From: Cyanobium sp. PCC 7001
GTDB taxonomy: Bacteria > Cyanobacteriota > Cyanobacteriia > PCC-6307 > Cyanobiaceae
Reading direction: 5' to 3'
Length of the DNA stretch: 64,000 nucleotides
NCBI RefSeq assembly: GCF_000155635.1
Contig: NZ_DS990556.1
Coordinates: 248,001-312,000, forward strand
Shown: positions 62,798 to 64,000 of the stretch, in pieces
Numbering within the stretch: position 1 is the stretch's first letter
Layout of the letters: each line of letters opens with the position of its first letter
The notes under the pieces: generated by a model
What the model was told of the DNA's origin: nothing
Databases searched by the model: none
The model's input: the letters and a program-made list of their open reading frames with translations, nothing else
Program-made: the position numbers and the translations under genes

Positions 62798-63805
62798 ATG
62801 GTCTACAACCCGGTACAGGATCGATTCCACGCAGCAGCGCCGCAGAGCGAGCAGGAACCGGCACGGCAGGGGGACCAGGACCAGGAGATCGATCCTCCGG
62901 ATCCTGTTCCGAAGGCATCGCGCGATGCCCGCCTGGCCCCCGCCCATCCCCGCTTCCGCGGCGGCGATGGCCTCAGTGACTATCTGCGCCTGATCGCGCG
63001 CGTTCCCCTGCTCACGCCCGCCGAGGAGCTGCACCTCGCCGGCACCGTGCAGGAGTGGCTGCAGCATCCGGATCCGCCGCTGTCACTGCGGCGTCGGGGA
63101 ACCAGGGCCCGCAATCGCATGGTCACCGCCAATCTGCGCCTGGTAGTGATGGTGTGCCGGCGCTATCGCGGCCGGATCGGCAATCTTCAGCTCGAGATGC
63201 TGGATCTCTACCAGGCCGGAAACATCGGCCTGATGCGTGCGGTTGAACTGTTCGATCCTTCGCGGGGTTACCGCTTGTCCACCTACGCCTTTTCCTGGAT
63301 TCACCAGGCCGTTCAGCGCTGCATGACGGCCACCGGCAACGGCATTCGCATTCCCACCGCACTGCGCAACATCGCCTACCGCGCCCAGCTGCTGGAAGCC
63401 TGCGCGGAGCAGCCCCTCTCCATCGGCGCCATAGCCGCGCTCCTCGGGGAGAAGGAGCAGCGCCTGCAGACCGCCCTCACCGTGGTGCGCCAATGCAGCA
63501 CCACATCGCTGGACAAGCCCTCAGCAAGCATGGGGGAGGACACAACCCTGATCGAGGTGATCCCGGATCGGCGCGGCAACGTGCCGCACGATGACTACCG
63601 CTGGCTGCATGAGCATCTGGACGCTCTCGATCTGCGCGACCGGCAGGTGCTCCAGCTTCGCTACGGCGACGATGAGTCCCGCTCCTGCTCCAAGACAGCG
63701 CGCGTACTGGGGGTGAGCAAGAGCTGTGTCCAGAGTGTCGAGCGCCGCACCCTGAAGAACCTGCGCCGCCGGTTGGGTCCGGTTCTCGATCCCAGGGGGG
63801 GCTGA
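62798..63805 (+). CDS. RNA polymerase sigma-70 family factor (group 2/3 type)
   Basis: A 335-residue sigma factor. Region 2 is clear (NRMVTANLRLVVMVCRRYRG, LYQAGNIGLMRAVELFDPSR, STYAFSWIHQAVQRCM), region 3 is shorter (PLSIGAIAALLGEKEQRLQT) and region 4 is LDLRDRQVLQLRYGDDESRS with the helix-turn-helix KTARVLGVSKSCVQSVERR. Region 1.1 is absent and the N-terminus is an acidic, low-complexity tail. It is a non-essential, alternative factor. A KaiB-like gene starts 3 bases downstream, suggesting joint control. Confidence 0.92.
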   Translation: MVYNPVQDRFHAAAPQSEQEPARQGDQDQEIDPPDPVPKASRDARLAPAHPRFRGGDGLSDYLRLIARVPLLTPAEELHLAGTVQEWLQHPDPPLSLRRRGTRARNRMVTANLRLVVMVCRRYRGRIGNLQLEMLDLYQAGNIGLMRAVELFDPSRGYRLSTYAFSWIHQAVQRCMTATGNGIRIPTALRNIAYRAQLLEACAEQPLSIGAIAALLGEKEQRLQTALTVVRQCSTTSLDKPSASMGEDTTLIEVIPDRRGNVPHDDYRWLHEHLDALDLRDRQVLQLRYGDDESRSCSKTARVLGVSKSCVQSVERRTLKNLRRRLGPVLDPRGG

Positions 63806-63808
63806 GGC

Positions 63809-64000
63809 GTGCCCAGCACCGACTGCGCCCCCGTGCCGGCGACGACGATCCCGGCCCACGACGTCCCCTGGATCTGGACGCTGTTCATCTGCGGCGGCGC
63901 ACCGGCCTCGGCCGCAGCGCTGTGCCGGTTGCGTCACCTCTGCGATCAGGAGGGAAGCACCCGGGTGGAGCTCCGGGTGGTGGATGTGTCCAGCGACCCC
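63809..64000 (+). CDS. KaiB-like protein, 3' end cut by window edge
   Basis: The frame opens at a GTG at 63809, 3 bases after the sigma-factor stop, and is open to the right edge (64 codons). The stretch WTLFICGGAPASAAALCRLR followed by VELRVVDVSSDP fits the thioredoxin-like KaiB family. The true clock KaiB has an N-terminus without the leading 20 residues seen here, so it is probably a KaiB paralogue rather than the core oscillator. A KaiC-like gene may follow outside the window. Confidence 0.75.
   Translation, partial: MPSTDCAPVPATTIPAHDVPWIWTLFICGGAPASAAALCRLRHLCDQEGSTRVELRVVDVSSDP

Overview
The window is a GC-rich, gene-dense cyanobacterial chromosome segment, most likely from an alpha-cyanobacterium of the Cyanobium / Synechococcus group. 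Supporting genes are a BicA-type bicarbonate transporter, a thylakoid photosystem I accumulation factor, a Ycf55-like protein, a CSP41-like epimerase, a fibrillin-like lipid-associated protein, a KaiB-like protein and an NtcA-type promoter. I see no transposase, prophage, CRISPR array, rRNA or tRNA. Many neighbouring genes overlap by 4 bases (ATGA or GTGA).

Region 1 (1-12.1 kb) is a nitrogen-scavenging locus. On the minus strand, starting near 11.8 kb, come an NtcA box, a -10 element, a guanidine-I (ykkC) riboswitch, a Ni-dependent guanidine hydrolase (gdmH), its HypA/HypB-like nickel chaperones, a GlnT-type glutamine synthetase homologue, a three-gene ABC importer and a Rieske oxygenase. A His-rich exported mini-protein lies just upstream on the same strand. 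A second minus-strand group (desaturase, alpha/beta hydrolase, second GlnT homologue running off the left edge) follows, separated by a small gene and a TIM-barrel gene on the plus strand.

Region 2 (12.2-21.7 kb) is mostly housekeeping: fumC, a thylakoid protein, a Ycf55-like protein, a Fur-family regulator, hisA, an AEC permease, an EAL phosphodiesterase, a CSP41-like protein, a PgsA-like enzyme and a CBS protein. Region 3 (21.6-35.3 kb) carries three parts of the ligase-associated DNA repair set (PdeM endonuclease, DEXH helicase, ATP-dependent ligase). They are interleaved with an odd pseudo-AAA+/Fe-S membrane fusion, a GGDEF protein, and a DUF350 / membrane aminopropyltransferase / DUF4178 locus.

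Region 4 (35.3-47.5 kb) holds a DUF547 lipoprotein, two envelope glycosyltransferases, an NDH-2-like dehydrogenase, a methyltransferase / FAD oxidoreductase / type III polyketide synthase cassette, a fibrillin, a beta-lactamase-fold serine hydrolase and bicA. Region 5 (47.5-64 kb) holds TspO, a HAD phosphatase, two P-type ATPases (one copper type with its own cupredoxin), a tandem cupin, GAF/GGDEF and AraC regulators, a large CheB-CheR-PAS protein, a sigma-70 factor and the start of a KaiB-like gene cut by the right edge.

The most notable system is the guanidine operon, where global nitrogen control, substrate sensing, import, Ni-enzyme maturation and two unassigned accessory enzymes appear to sit in one transcription unit. 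The second is the degenerate NtrC-like/polyferredoxin fusion in a lineage not known to use sigma-54.
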